Positions 1 to 6,273 of a DNA stretch of 8,555 nucleotides are shown here, piece by piece (position 1 is the first letter of the stretch; each line of letters opens with the position of its first letter). The notes beneath the pieces are model-generated. The model was not told where the DNA came from, made no database searches, and saw only the letters and a list, made by a program, of their open reading frames with translations. Made by a program: the position numbers and the translations under genes. The DNA comes from Nitrospinota bacterium (GTDB lineage: Bacteria > Nitrospinota > Nitrospinia > SZUA-224). Location: NCBI GenBank assembly GCA_016212345.1, contig JACRGM010000149.1:1-8555 (forward strand), read 5' to 3'.

Positions 1-1063
1 CTTTCTCGTTTGATGAATCACCTATTATTGTATCCCTAAAGGATATCCGTTTTTTATCTACACTGATATCAGGTATCAACTGTTCTGTCCCTGTCCCACT
101 TACACTAACTGTTACAATCGATTCATCAGGGTCATTGGATGGAATATCAAACTTCTCCTTGAATGTGCCGGTGGTGGTCGGTGAAAACCTTATCGTGAAT
201 GTACAGCTTTCTGTTGATGGTGATATGGTTTGACCTGAACAGGTGTCACTTATGATACTAAATTCCTCAAGTAGATCTATCTGAACTATCAACCTGATAT
301 CAAGATCTGCAGAACCCCTTTCATTGGTTACAATTACATATTGATCTGATGATGATCCCACAGTTACATTACCAAAGGGGATATAAAGATCAGTCAATGG
401 TGGTACAGAGTCGGTCACCTTGATATCAGGGACATTCTGACCCTGAACCGGTGGCCTCCCGCAGCGTATCATGGCATTATCTACCTGCCACTGTCCGTTT
501 TTGGGGATGTTGTTCTTATAGGAGAAATTGATCCTCGCATTTGATTTGCCAGCGGCATGGGGCGAGATGTCTACCCACTCGTATGCCTGGCCTCTTTCAA
601 TCCTCTTGATGCTCTGTATCCCCTGTTGTGTCCCCTGTGTACTGTCAACAACATCTACCCCAGCATCAGAAGTACCATCTCCTGCATCATAGTAGGAGTC
701 AAAGTAGAGCCATACACTCTCATACTCTGATAGATCCAGAGGTGGTGTGCTTAGAGTAGTATCCATGGCCTCAGCACTAACCTCACTATCAGCACTAGCA
801 AAAGAGCCCGTACCACCGGTCATGTTATCCCGATTTAGGGGATTGTCAAACCTCCAGCCCCCTGTGCTATTTGCACTCACTGCATTCAGTGTGAGGGGGA
901 TATCCACGGTGTTGTTGTCAACTACCCAGTCTTCTGGTATCTCACCGATCTCAAAGGGCTCGCCAAGGGAGATTGCCTCGTCAGCATTGGCAATACCACC
1001 TAGTATCAGAAGAAATGCCAGGGGTATAGCCCAAAAGAGATAATAATAGATCCTTTTTCTCAT
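1..1063 (-). CDS. Secreted protein with tandem choice-of-anchor-D/HYDIN-like repeats (partial, C-terminus off the left edge)
   Basis: The reading frame is open from ATG at 1063 to the window edge, 354 full codons without a stop. Residues 1-27 are a clear signal peptide: MRKR, a hydrophobic stretch (about 9-25), then ANA before DEA as a likely signal peptidase I site, so the product is exported. Residues about 30-205 form a beta-rich region with Gly/Ser/Asp-rich loops and aromatic patches (VWLYFDSYYDAGDG, WVDISPHAAGKS, GQWQVDNAMIRCG), resembling a jelly-roll or carbohydrate-binding-like module. An ASH/HYDIN-like domain starts at PDIKV (residue 212) and contains IPFGNVTVGSSSDQ, CTFTIRFSPTTTGTF and SNDPDESIVTVSVSGTG. 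A second one starts at PDISV (331), a period of 119 residues, and is cut by the edge. Such repeats usually serve adhesion or scaffolding; the substrate is unknown. AGGAGG lies 8 nt before the ATG. The domain class is fairly secure; function is not. Confidence 0.85.
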   Translation of the reverse strand, partial: MRKRIYYYLFWAIPLAFLLILGGIANADEAISLGEPFEIGEIPEDWVVDNNTVDIPLTLNAVSANSTGGWRFDNPLNRDNMTGGTGSFASADSEVSAEAMDTTLSTPPLDLSEYESVWLYFDSYYDAGDGTSDAGVDVVDSTQGTQQGIQSIKRIERGQAYEWVDISPHAAGKSNARINFSYKNNIPKNGQWQVDNAMIRCGRPPVQGQNVPDIKVTDSVPPLTDLYIPFGNVTVGSSSDQYVIVTNERGSADLDIRLIVQIDLLEEFSIISDTCSGQTISPSTESCTFTIRFSPTTTGTFKEKFDIPSNDPDESIVTVSVSGTGTEQLIPDISVDKKRISFRDTIIGDSSNEK

Positions 1064-1071
1064 GACACAAA

Positions 1072-1077
1072 CCTCCT
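1072..1077 (-). promoter_or_regulatory. Strong Shine-Dalgarno site of the exported-protein gene
   Basis: AGGAGG on the minus strand lies 8 nt before the ATG at 1063. It fixes the start and agrees with the signal peptide beginning there. Confidence 0.8.
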
Positions 1078-1114
1078 GTTTGATTCAAAGTTAAACAATG
1101 TAGCCAAATCTCCA

Positions 1115-1136
1115 GGACAGGGATTGCTCCCTCTCC
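1115..1136 (-). repeat. Hairpin 0 in the 5' leader of the exported-protein gene
   Basis: Nine-base arms GGACAGGGA and TCCCTCTCC with one mismatch surround a TTGC loop. Read on the minus strand (GGAGAGGGAGCAATCCC...), it resembles hairpin 2 at 1332-1361 (GGAGAGGAGCTAATCCC...), so it looks like a diverged copy of the same unit. No U-tract follows, so it is not a standard terminator. Confidence 0.55.
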
Positions 1137-1166
1137 ACTACTTATGAGGAGGAGGATAAATATGGG

Positions 1167-1182
1167 ATGTTTAGCTAAACAT
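1167..1182. repeat. Perfect 16-bp palindrome ATGTTTAGCTAAACAT
   Basis: The sequence equals its own reverse complement over 16 bp. It lies downstream of promoter P1 and directly beside hairpin 1. Half of it, GTTTAGC on the minus strand, recurs next to hairpin 2 at about 1325-1331, so it belongs to the duplicated unit. A dimeric repressor site is possible, as is part of an RNA structure. Confidence 0.6.
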
Positions 1183-1212
1183 AGGGGATAGAAATTAAAT
1201 TTCTTGTCCCCT
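1183..1212 (-). repeat. Hairpin 1, just downstream of promoter P1
   Basis: Arms AGGGGA plus AGAAATT pair with AATTTCT plus TCCCCT, interrupted by a small asymmetric bulge (T against TG). In the transcript from the promoter at 1234-1262, this stem would form about 15 nt from the 5' end. No T-run follows in the direction of transcription, so a 5' stabiliser or attenuator-like role is more likely than termination. Confidence 0.6.
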
Positions 1213-1233
1213 CCCTTCGGCTGGTTATATTCT

Positions 1234-1262
1234 ATTCTATCAAATATCAATCGCCTTGTCAA
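1234..1262 (-). promoter_or_regulatory. Sigma70 promoter P1 for the exported-protein gene
   Basis: On the minus strand, TTGACA (1262-1257), a 17-bp spacer and TAGAAT (1239-1234) form a near-consensus promoter. Transcription would start near 1227, giving a leader of about 165 nt that carries hairpins 1 and 0 and the 16-bp palindrome. Confidence 0.7.
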
Positions 1263-1331
1263 GAAAAAAAATTCTACTTGTTTATTCTATCCGCTTCCAC
1301 CTCCTTAATACCTTCTAAATAATGCTAAACT

Positions 1332-1361
1332 TAGGGGAGAGGGATTAGCTCCTCTCCCCTA
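1332..1361 (-). repeat. Hairpin 2, downstream of promoter P2
   Basis: Perfect inverted arms AGGGGAGAGG (1333-1342) and CCTCTCCCCT (1351-1360), with one more T-A pair outside and an 8-base loop. On the minus strand it follows promoter P2 (1403-1431) much as hairpin 1 follows P1. The stem is GC-rich, but the sequence after it is AAGTTTAGCATT rather than a T-run, so intrinsic termination is doubtful. Confidence 0.65.
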
Positions 1362-1402
1362 TACTAAAACTTACTCCCCAGCCGTTCTTATAATTAGATT
1401 AT

Positions 1403-1431
1403 ATTTTATCAGGTATTAATTGTTTTGTCAA
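1403..1431 (-). promoter_or_regulatory. Sigma70 promoter P2 for the exported-protein gene
   Basis: On the minus strand, TTGACA (1431-1426), a 17-bp spacer and TAAAAT (1408-1403) match the sigma70 consensus. The surrounding sequence resembles the P1 region (TATCA..TAT.AAT....TTGTCAAGAAAA on the plus strand in both), so P1 and P2 appear to derive from a duplication. The -35 box abuts the first AGAAAAATCTGCACTT repeat, so a protein bound there could control this promoter. Confidence 0.65.
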
Positions 1432-1500
1432 GAAAAATCTGCACTTAATTTTTAATTGACAGAAAAATCTGCACTTTTTTGACAGAAAAAGATTCTGTGG
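1425..1500 (+). repeat. Direct repeats of TTG(A/T)CA..AGAAAAATCTGCACTT
   Basis: AGAAAAATCTGCACTT occurs twice without change (1431-1446 and 1461-1476), exactly 30 bp start to start. A partial third copy, TTGACAGAAAAAGATTCTG, lies at 1479-1497, and a more diverged relative, TTGTCAAGAAAAAAAATTCTACTT, at 1256-1279. The array lies between the leftward promoters and the rightward response-regulator gene. The even spacing of about three helical turns fits binding sites for a transcription factor on one DNA face; which protein is unknown. Confidence 0.6.
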
Positions 1501-1515
1501 TTGTACATTTATATC

Positions 1516-1545
1516 TTGACTTTTTATCCTTTTATTATTAATAAT
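1516..1545 (+). promoter_or_regulatory. Candidate sigma70 promoter for the response regulator
   Basis: TTGACT (1516-1521), an 18-bp spacer and AATAAT (1540-1545) match five of six bases in each box. Transcription would start near 1552, about 80 nt before the ATG. The region is very AT-rich, so chance matches are easy. No sigma54 -24/-12 site (TGGCAC-N5-TTGC) was seen. Confidence 0.4.
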
Positions 1546-1633
1546 GGATTTAACTCCAAATTAATAATGCAAAATCACAATCCCATTAAACTTAATAGTT
1601 TTACAGAGGTCTATAAAATAAAGAGAGGGTATT

Positions 1634-3043
1634 ATGAATAAGAAACAGTGTGCGACCCGCCCAACAGTCTTAGTGGTAGATGATAATGAAAGTATAAGGG
1701 ATACCATTGAGGCCATATTAAAGAAGGATTATACTGTTATAAAGGTAGGAGATGGAGAGAAAGCCCTGATGATAATTAAAGAGAGGGAATTAAATGTCAT
1801 ACTCCTTGATATAAAGCTACCTGGGATGGATGGGATAAAGGTACTTAAGAAGGTAAAGGAGGAATATGAGTATATTGAGGTTATCATGATCACAGTGGTA
1901 AAGGAGGTAGAAACTGCTGTCAAGGCAATGAAGTTAGGTGCGTATGATTATATTACTAAGGATTTTAGTTACGATGGGGTAGCCAATTTAGTCAAGAGGG
2001 TTATAGAAAAGCAGAGGAATTCAAGGGAGTTACTCTATCTCCGCTCTGAAATGGAACATTATATGGATATAGGTTTTATTATAGGAAAGAGCCGAAAGAT
2101 GAAAAGGGTGTATGATGTTATTCAGAAGGTAGCAAAACTCCATACTACAGTCCTTATCACAGGTGAGAGTGGAACTGGCAAGGAATTAATTGCAAGGGTC
2201 ATTCATAAAGAGAATTGTAAGGGTAATGAACCTTTTGTGGTTGTAAACATAGCATCAATACCTGAACACCTTATGGAGAGTACCCTCTTCGGACATGAAA
2301 AGGGTGCCTTTACTGGGGCGTTAAAACAACATTTGGGGAAATTTGAGCTGGCAAATGGAGGAACTATCTTCCTTGATGAGATAGGAGAACTAAAATACGA
2401 TCTCCAGGCAAAGTTGTTGAGGACTATTCAGGAATGTGAGATCGAGAGAGTAGGTGGGAATAAGACTATAAATGTTAATCTCAGGGTTCTTGCCGCAACA
2501 AATGTAGATATTAAGGAACGGATCAAGGAGGGGAAATTCCGTGAGGACCTCTTTTACAGATTGAATATCATCCCTATAAGATTACCTGCCTTAAGAGAGA
2601 GAATAGAGGATATCCTACAATTGGTAACCTTTTTTATAGATAGATATAATAAAGAATTCAAGAAGAATATAAGGGGTATCACAGATTCTGCCATTGAGAT
2701 ACTTAGTAGTTATCACTGGCCAGGTAATATCCGGGAACTCGAAAACCTAATAGAAAGGCTTATAGCTATATGTGATGGGGATATGATCTCTGCAGAAGAT
2801 ATACCTATAGAGTATCAATACAATAATATTGTGTCCTCACAAATTAAGGAGGATAACACTGATGTGCTTCAGCTTGCCTGTGACACATTCGAAAGGAACT
2901 TTATCTTAAAGACACTGGAGAAGGTAAACTGGCAGAGGGTAGATGCTGCAGATGTCCTTGGTATCCCGATGAGCACCCTTAAATACAAGTTCAAGAAGTT
3001 TGGGATATATGATCTTCTAAAAGAGAAGAGGGCATTAAGTTAA
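1634..3043 (+). CDS. Sigma54-dependent NtrC-family response regulator (receiver, AAA+, Fis HTH)
   Basis: A 469-residue transcriptional activator of complete NtrC architecture. The receiver domain (about 11-125) has the acidic pair D16-D17, phospho-acceptor D59 in LLDIKLPGMDG, T87 and K109. The AAA+ domain (about 148-385) has Walker A GESGTGKE (177-184), the sigma54-contacting GAFTGA loop (224-229) in ESTLFGHEKGAFTGA, Walker B GGTIFLDEIGE (242-252) and the FREDLFYRLN and WPGNIRELEN segments. A Fis-type helix-turn-helix lies near 433-455 (ADVLGIPMSTLKYKF). All key residues are present, so it should hydrolyse ATP and drive sigma54 promoters after phosphorylation. The start follows GAGAGGG with suitable spacing. 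No sensor kinase is adjacent, so its signal and targets are unknown. It ends 6 bp from the convergent folE stop. Confidence 0.95.
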   Translation: MNKKQCATRPTVLVVDDNESIRDTIEAILKKDYTVIKVGDGEKALMIIKERELNVILLDIKLPGMDGIKVLKKVKEEYEYIEVIMITVVKEVETAVKAMKLGAYDYITKDFSYDGVANLVKRVIEKQRNSRELLYLRSEMEHYMDIGFIIGKSRKMKRVYDVIQKVAKLHTTVLITGESGTGKELIARVIHKENCKGNEPFVVVNIASIPEHLMESTLFGHEKGAFTGALKQHLGKFELANGGTIFLDEIGELKYDLQAKLLRTIQECEIERVGGNKTINVNLRVLAATNVDIKERIKEGKFREDLFYRLNIIPIRLPALRERIEDILQLVTFFIDRYNKEFKKNIRGITDSAIEILSSYHWPGNIRELENLIERLIAICDGDMISAEDIPIEYQYNNIVSSQIKEDNTDVLQLACDTFERNFILKTLEKVNWQRVDAADVLGIPMSTLKYKFKKFGIYDLLKEKRALS

Positions 3044-3049
3044 TACACT

Positions 3050-3595
3050 TTATCCCTTTTTGATCAGGTTCATGAACTCCATTCGTGTGCGCGGGTCATT
3101 CTTGAAAACACCAAGCATGGAACTTGTAACAGTAATAGCATTCTGTTCCTCCACACCCCTCATTGCCATACAGAGGTGGAATGCCTCTATTACTACTGCC
3201 ACACCCAAAGGATTAAGTATCTCATAAAGTGAATTTGCGATCTGACTTGTGAGTCGCTCTTGGACCTGAAGCCTTCTACTGAAGATCTCTACAAGTCTTG
3301 GGAGCTTACTTAAACCTAGTAACTTGCCATCAGGGACATAGGCAATATGGCACTTTCCATAGAATGGAATAAGATGGTGTTCACACATACTAAAGAGATT
3401 TATATCTTTCAGTATCACCATTTCATCGTATCTCTCATTAAACAGGGCACCATCTAATACCTCCTTTACATCCTGTTTGTAACCGCTAGTCAAAAATCTG
3501 AGAGAATCCTCCACCCTCTCAGGTGTCTTCAAAAGGCCTTCCCTCTTTGGATCCTCCCCTATCTCTATTAGTAGCTCTTCAATCAATCTCCTCAT
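3050..3595 (-). CDS. folE: GTP cyclohydrolase I (type IA)
   Basis: Converts GTP to 7,8-dihydroneopterin triphosphate and formate, the first step of tetrahydrofolate (and other pterin) synthesis, as a cytosolic multimer. The 181-residue length fits the shorter bacterial forms. IGEDPKREGLLKTPERV is the family N-terminal signature. Zinc ligands are C71 and H74 in MCEHH and C142 in HLCMAMRGVE. Substrate-pocket residues include S96-K97, R100 and Q112-E113 in GLSKLPR and RLQVQERL. It is the last gene of the six-gene cluster. Its ATG overlaps the dapB stop in an ATGA, and the nearest GGAGG is 13 nt upstream, so translation is probably coupled to dapB. Only 6 bp separate its stop from the converging regulator gene, with no room for a terminator between them. 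Confidence 0.95.
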   Translation of the reverse strand: MRRLIEELLIEIGEDPKREGLLKTPERVEDSLRFLTSGYKQDVKEVLDGALFNERYDEMVILKDINLFSMCEHHLIPFYGKCHIAYVPDGKLLGLSKLPRLVEIFSRRLQVQERLTSQIANSLYEILNPLGVAVVIEAFHLCMAMRGVEEQNAITVTSSMLGVFKNDPRTRMEFMNLIKKG

Positions 3596-4392
3596 AAACC
3601 GAGCACATCCTCCATATCATATATCCCGGATCTTTGGTCAACTATCCATATAGCTGCCCTTACTGCCCCTCGGGCAAAATTATCTCGGCTCTGTGCCCTA
3701 TGGATTATCTCCAGTCTCTCTCCTATGCCTCCAAAGATCACAGTGTGTTCTCCAACAATGTCCCCAGCCCTGACCGTCTGTATCCCGATCTCATCCTTTG
3801 ATCTCTCACCTATAATCCCTTTCCTGCAGTATACTCCGACCTTTTCTAAATCCCTCTTTAATGTATGTGCCAAGATCTCAGCCATCCTTATTGCTGTTCC
3901 ACTGGGGGCATCCTTTTTAAGTCTATGATGGGCCTCTACTATCTCTATATCATACCCTTCCCCCAGGATAGAGGTGGCATCCCTTATTAATCTAAACATC
4001 ACATTAATCCCTACACTCATGTTTGGGGAGATTACACATCTTACCTTGTCAGACATCCCATTGATCTCTTTACGCTCCTCTATGGAGAACCCTGTGGTAC
4101 CGATTACTATTGCCTTATTTCTACTATTAGATATCTTGAGATGTTCCATAGATACAGCAGGGGCTGTAAAGTCTATAATCACATCACATTCATCAACGAT
4201 CTCTTTCAGGTCATCACATATAGGTATCCCGCATCTACCTATACCAGCAACTTCACCTATATCCTTCCCAATCGTCCTATCCCCCCTCTTCTCAATACCA
4301 CCACATATCTCTATCCCTTTGCTATTTGCTATAACATTTATGATACTCTTCCCCATCCTACCTGCCGCACCACTAACTATAGCCTTTATCAT
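3592..4392 (-). CDS. dapB: 4-hydroxy-tetrahydrodipicolinate reductase
   Basis: Reduces the dapA product with NAD(P)H to tetrahydrodipicolinate in the DAP/lysine pathway. With the start at 4392 it has 266 residues, the usual length. The Rossmann motif GAAGRMG is at 8-14, IDFTAP at 73-78, GTTG at 98-101 and PNMSVGIN at 123-130. The signature EAHHRLKKDAPSGTA starts at 153, with H155 and H156 and the catalytic lysine K159. I chose 4392 because GAGGAAGAG lies directly before it and homologues begin MIKxxVSGAAGRMG. An upstream in-frame ATG at 4410 would add MNEEEI but has no SD and begins 2 bp after the dapA stop. Thus the SD for the preferred start is read through by the longer form. The gene ends in an ATGA overlap with folE. 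Confidence 0.94.
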   Translation of the reverse strand: MIKAIVSGAAGRMGKSIINVIANSKGIEICGGIEKRGDRTIGKDIGEVAGIGRCGIPICDDLKEIVDECDVIIDFTAPAVSMEHLKISNSRNKAIVIGTTGFSIEERKEINGMSDKVRCVISPNMSVGINVMFRLIRDATSILGEGYDIEIVEAHHRLKKDAPSGTAIRMAEILAHTLKRDLEKVGVYCRKGIIGERSKDEIGIQTVRAGDIVGEHTVIFGGIGERLEIIHRAQSRDNFARGAVRAAIWIVDQRSGIYDMEDVLGL

Positions 4393-4412
4393 AATCTCTT
4401 CCTCGTTCATTG

Positions 4413-5285
4413 TTATATCAATCCATAATCCATCAATACCTTCTTCAATCTCTCAAGATTCGTCTTACTCATAGGTGATAAAGGGAGTCTCAATTCCCCT
4501 GATATCCTTCCCATCAGGGAGAGTGATGTCTTTACAGGTATAGGGTTTGTCTCGAAAAACATTGCCTCATTTAGTGAACGGAGTTTATAGTGCAACCTGC
4601 GGGCATCATTGAGATTCCCTTTATTAAATTCGTTCACCATTTGTGCTACATAGGAGGGTACAATATTCGCCGATACAGAGACAACACCTCTTCCCCCAAT
4701 AGAGAGGAGTGGAAGGGTAACAGAGTCATCACCTGATAACACAATAAAATCCTCTCTACATAAACCTATGATATCACTCATCTGTGATAAAGAACCAGAT
4801 GCCTCCTTTATCCCAACTATGTTATCTATCTCAGATAATCTTGATACTGTTTCTGGAAGCATGTTGATCCCTGTCCTACTAGGGACATTATAAAGGATAA
4901 TTGGTATATCCACCATGGTTGCTATCTCCTTATAATGTCTATAAAGGCCATCCTGTGTGGGTTTATTATAATATGGTGTAATTATCAATGCCCCATCAGC
5001 ACCTATATCTCTTACATATCGTGTCAACTCCACTGCCTCATGTGTGGAGTTCGAACCACTACCTGCAATAACCGGCACTCGCTTATTGACAAATTCTACT
5101 GTCAGCTCCAAAACCTTCTTATGTTCTTCATGGGAGAGGGTTGCTGCCTCTCCTGTACAGCCACATGGCACAATAGCATGGATATTGTTCTCTATCTGAA
5201 ACTCTATAAGGTCTCTTAATCCTTCTTCATCGACCCTTCCATCCTTGAAAGGTGTCACCAGTGCAACAATAGAACCCTGAAACAT
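4413..5285 (-). CDS. dapA: 4-hydroxy-tetrahydrodipicolinate synthase
   Basis: Condenses pyruvate with aspartate semialdehyde, the committed step to DAP and lysine. The 290-residue TIM barrel is the standard length. Schiff-base lysine K160 lies in VGIKEASG. The active site includes Y106 (TPYYNKP), Y132 (ILYNVPSRTG), R137 and T44 in the loop PCGCTGEAATL. The first Thr of the usual GTTGE loop (E. coli Thr44, part of the proton relay) is replaced here by C43. The gene starts with ATG 7 nt after GAGGAG (5298-5293). It is followed 20 bp later by dapB, an arrangement that implies cotranscription. A 166-bp gap with a hairpin and a short palindrome separates it from dapF. A dapA paralogue such as N-acetylneuraminate lyase is less likely, given the loop motifs and the dap neighbours. 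Confidence 0.94.
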   Translation of the reverse strand: MFQGSIVALVTPFKDGRVDEEGLRDLIEFQIENNIHAIVPCGCTGEAATLSHEEHKKVLELTVEFVNKRVPVIAGSGSNSTHEAVELTRYVRDIGADGALIITPYYNKPTQDGLYRHYKEIATMVDIPIILYNVPSRTGINMLPETVSRLSEIDNIVGIKEASGSLSQMSDIIGLCREDFIVLSGDDSVTLPLLSIGGRGVVSVSANIVPSYVAQMVNEFNKGNLNDARRLHYKLRSLNEAMFFETNPIPVKTSLSLMGRISGELRLPLSPMSKTNLERLKKVLMDYGLI

Positions 5286-5304
5286 CTTGTATCTCCTCTA
5301 AGAT

Positions 5305-5328
5305 TATAGAAATTTCCTCTGAAAATAG
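5305..5328 (-). repeat. Short palindromic repeat upstream of dapA (mini-element 1)
   Basis: On the minus strand it reads CTATTTTCAGAGGAAATTTC followed by TATA. It shares TTCCTCTGAAAAT and a nearby TATAGA (plus strand) with the copy at 7447-7472. Both resemble the left end (TATAGATTTTCAG) and right end (TGGAAATCTATA) of the long element at 6348-6472 joined directly. It ends 19 bp before the dapA start, just upstream of the SD. Confidence 0.55.
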
Positions 5329-5349
5329 CTTTTTGCCTGCCCCAATAAA

Positions 5350-5377
5350 GACACGGACAAACAAGTTTGTCCATGCC
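5350..5377 (-). repeat. Hairpin with CUUG loop in the dapF-dapA gap
   Basis: Arms of 13 bases flank a 2-base centre. The inner 8 pairs (GGACAAAC/GTTTGTCC) are perfect, and on the minus strand the two remaining differences become G-U pairs, so the dapF-dapA mRNA can form a 12-13-bp stem closed by CUUG, a known stable tetraloop. On the plus strand the same positions would be A-C mismatches. No T-run follows, so it is unlikely to be a full terminator; RNA stability or processing between the cistrons is a possible role. Confidence 0.6.
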
Positions 5378-5420
5378 ACCCAGCGATAATCCATTCAGAA
5401 GAATTTCATCCCCTTTCTTT

Positions 5421-5453
5421 AAATCGAAAATCAACATTCGAAAATCGAAAATT
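5421..5453 (-). repeat. Short direct repeats TCGAAAAT at the dapF 3' end
   Basis: CGAAAAT occurs at 5425-5431, 5439-5445 and 5446-5452, with AATC linkers, touching the dapF stop codon. On the minus strand it reads ATTTTCGATTTTCGA. It is a low-complexity repeat immediately after a stop; no function can be assigned. Confidence 0.45.
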
Positions 5454-6273
5454 AATTATACCCTTCCTCCCACAGCTCTCCTGTATATACTACCCTTGTA
5501 TCCCCCTCAAGATAGAGATCATTAAACCCTAATCCCTCTCTCTTAAAGTATATAGTCAGGATATCTCCTCCCTTTGTCTTTACAGAGACAGGTGACTCGA
5601 CCTTTCCTTCTATAGAGGCTATTAATACCCCGGCAACAGAGCCTGTCCCACAGGCAAGGGTCTCATCCTCTACTCCCCTCTCATATGTCCTGATACAGAT
5701 ATTATGTAGGTCTAGGATATTCATGAAATTGGCATTGGTTCCCTCTGGCTCAAACCTCTCATGATGTCGGATATATCTCCCGATCTTTACTACATCCACA
5801 CTCTCCAAGTTATCCACAACCTCTATTGTATGGGGGACACCTGTATTAATACTCGACAGATTGTGGATCTTACCATCAATAGAAATGGTAAATCCTGTCT
5901 TCAGGTTATGTGGGAGAGGCATCTTAAGTTTTACCCTCCGGCCCATTACCTCAGCATCAATCACCCCTACCTTTGTCTCAAATGATAACCTCTCCTTTGC
6001 AATTCCATTGATATACGCAAAACGAGAAACACATCTCCCCCCATTTCCACACATCTCAACCTCTCCACCATCGGCATTAAAATACCTCCATTTAAAATCT
6101 ACCTTACCTGAATTCTCTATCAGTATCAGACCATCTGCACCTACAGAGATATTCCTCTGGCACACATACCTCACAAATCCGCCCATATCATCACCATTTA
6201 GTATACCATTCCTGTTATCTATGATGATGAAATCATTCCCACCACCACTCATCTTAAAAAAGGGTATCTTCAT
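5452..6273 (-). CDS. dapF: Diaminopimelate epimerase
   Basis: Interconverts LL-DAP and meso-DAP, giving the peptidoglycan cross-linking residue and the lysine precursor, by a two-cysteine mechanism without cofactor. The 273-residue length is standard. The two catalytic cysteines are C75 in EMCGNGGRC and C208 in DETLACGTGS. Other signatures are the N-terminal FKMSGGGNDFIIIDNR, VGADGL, YFNADGGEVE, NTGVPH and EPEGTNANF. The N-terminal loop has MSGGGNDF instead of the commoner MHGxGNDF. The ATG follows AAGAGG at 5-nt spacing. It lies upstream of dapA in the same direction, so DAP synthesis is clustered. The steps between tetrahydrodipicolinate and LL-DAP (dapD/C/E or dapL) are not in this window. 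Confidence 0.96.
   Translation of the reverse strand: MKIPFFKMSGGGNDFIIIDNRNGILNGDDMGGFVRYVCQRNISVGADGLILIENSGKVDFKWRYFNADGGEVEMCGNGGRCVSRFAYINGIAKERLSFETKVGVIDAEVMGRRVKLKMPLPHNLKTGFTISIDGKIHNLSSINTGVPHTIEVVDNLESVDVVKIGRYIRHHERFEPEGTNANFMNILDLHNICIRTYERGVEDETLACGTGSVAGVLIASIEGKVESPVSVKTKGGDILTIYFKREGLGFNDLYLEGDTRVVYTGELWEEGYN

Noticed and set aside
1064..1233. A known riboswitch in the long leader of the exported-protein gene, for example a cyclic di-GMP type
   Set aside because: I could not find the conserved core of any class I know; only simple hairpins and a palindrome are visible.
981..1262. A 93-codon open frame on the minus strand overlapping the exported-protein start
   Set aside because: It is out of frame with the signal-peptide ORF, covers promoter P1 and the hairpins, has no SD and shows no domain.
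1332..1361. An intrinsic terminator at the GC-rich hairpin
   Set aside because: No T-run follows the stem in either direction, and it lies between a promoter and its gene.
1425..1500. A CRISPR array from the evenly spaced AGAAAAATCTGCACTT repeats
   Set aside because: There are only two exact copies, the intervening sequence is 14 bp, and no cas gene is nearby.
3044..3049. A bidirectional terminator between the response regulator and folE
   Set aside because: The gap is only 6 bp and no symmetrical stem with T-runs was found across the two 3' ends.
4393..4410. dapB starting at the upstream ATG (4410)
   Set aside because: It lacks an SD and adds residues not typical of the family, while the ATG at 4392 has GAGGAAGAG before it. 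The longer form cannot be excluded.
3974..4474. A 166-codon plus-strand frame opposite dapB and dapA
   Set aside because: It is an antisense shadow of two well-supported genes, rich in Ile/Pro/Ser as expected from the reverse strand.
5255..5437. A 60-codon minus-strand frame across the dapF-dapA gap
   Set aside because: It overlaps the dapA start out of frame, runs through the hairpin and palindrome, and its composition is not protein-like.
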